A stretch of DNA of 5,202 nt from Deltaproteobacteria bacterium (GTDB lineage: Bacteria; Myxococcota; XYA12-FULL-58-9; JAUUZB01): the NCBI GenBank assembly GCA_030590185.1, contig JAUUZB010000406.1, forward strand, positions 1-5,202, written 5' to 3'. Of this stretch, positions 5,089-5,202 are shown in pieces. Under the pieces are notes generated by a model that worked only from the letters and a program-made list of their open reading frames with translations, had not been told where the DNA came from and searched no databases. The position numbers and the translations under genes were made by a program. Each line of letters starts with the position of its first letter. Position 1 is the stretch's first letter.

Positions 5089-5202
5089 ATGACACACATA
5101 GACCGAACTACACAAGACGCACTATCTAAAGCTAGTTCTGAAGGTAAACTATCTGACACTAGCTCTACCATAAACCATCCTAATGAGGCATCATACTGGC
5201 GC
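5089..5202 (+). CDS. N-terminus of an unrecognised protein, runs off the right edge; possibly phage-encoded
   Basis: Thirty-eight codons are open to the window end, beginning MTHIDRTTQDALSKASSEGK and ending HPNEASYWR. The peptide is polar and rich in Ser, Thr and Asp, with no signal peptide or membrane segment. The start is supported by AAGGA 5 nt upstream and by the stop of the preceding frame 8 bp before it. Codon choice (CTA, TCT, ACT, GGT, AAA) matches the preceding frame and not the bacterial genes to the left. The short spacing and the gene-end/gene-start pattern are typical of tailed-phage late operons, but that reading rests on style alone; I do not recognise the family. Confidence 0.5.
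   Translation, partial: MTHIDRTTQDALSKASSEGKLSDTSSTINHPNEASYWR

Noticed and set aside
1..5202. tRNA, rRNA, CRISPR array, riboswitch, insertion sequence or attachment site
   Set aside because: No cloverleaf-like segment, regularly spaced repeats, transposase or recombinase coding, or paired terminal repeats were seen on either strand; nearly all the DNA is accounted for by protein-coding genes.

Overview
The window looks like a GC-rich (roughly 65%) proteobacterial chromosome fragment. It is probably gammaproteobacterial, because the 2-oxoglutarate dehydrogenase E2 and the ZIP transporter resemble those of that group; this lineage call is an inference from remembered family sequences. The last ~215 bases have clearly different composition (about 44% GC by hand count) and gene style, and are probably foreign.

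Layout. From 2577 down to the left edge, the minus strand carries a compact operon for the heterotetrameric (alpha2beta2) type of pyruvate dehydrogenase complex: E1 alpha (2577-1471), E1 beta (1478-498, overlapping E1 alpha by 8 bp) and the N-terminal 160 codons of E2 (480 to beyond base 1). A 194-bp divergent intergenic region holds a sigma54-like promoter facing pdhA and a sigma70-like promoter facing right. On the plus strand are a 209-aa degenerate DnaJ-like protein (2772-3401), with no HPD motif and a single four-cysteine zinc site, and a ZIP-family metal transporter (zupT-like, 3455-4285). Convergent to it, and separated by only 4 bp, is the catalytic half of sucB (dihydrolipoamide succinyltransferase, minus strand, stop at 4290).

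Around 4977-4990 the sucB reading frame loses its homology and runs into AT-richer DNA. There the plus strand holds the tail of one reading frame (stop at 5078-5080) and, after a good ribosome binding site, the start of another (ATG 5089, open to the window end). The tight spacing and codon choice look phage- or mobile-element-like, but neither protein is recognised. The junction is either a real insertion or deletion in sucB or, at least as likely, a chimeric contig end.

Function. The pdh operon makes acetyl-CoA from pyruvate and sucB belongs to the TCA cycle, so the window opens and closes on incomplete genes for lipoyl-bearing E2 proteins. The DnaJ-like gene and zupT are co-directional, 53 bp apart and may be co-transcribed. 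No rRNA, tRNA, CRISPR array, insertion sequence or complete novel system was found.
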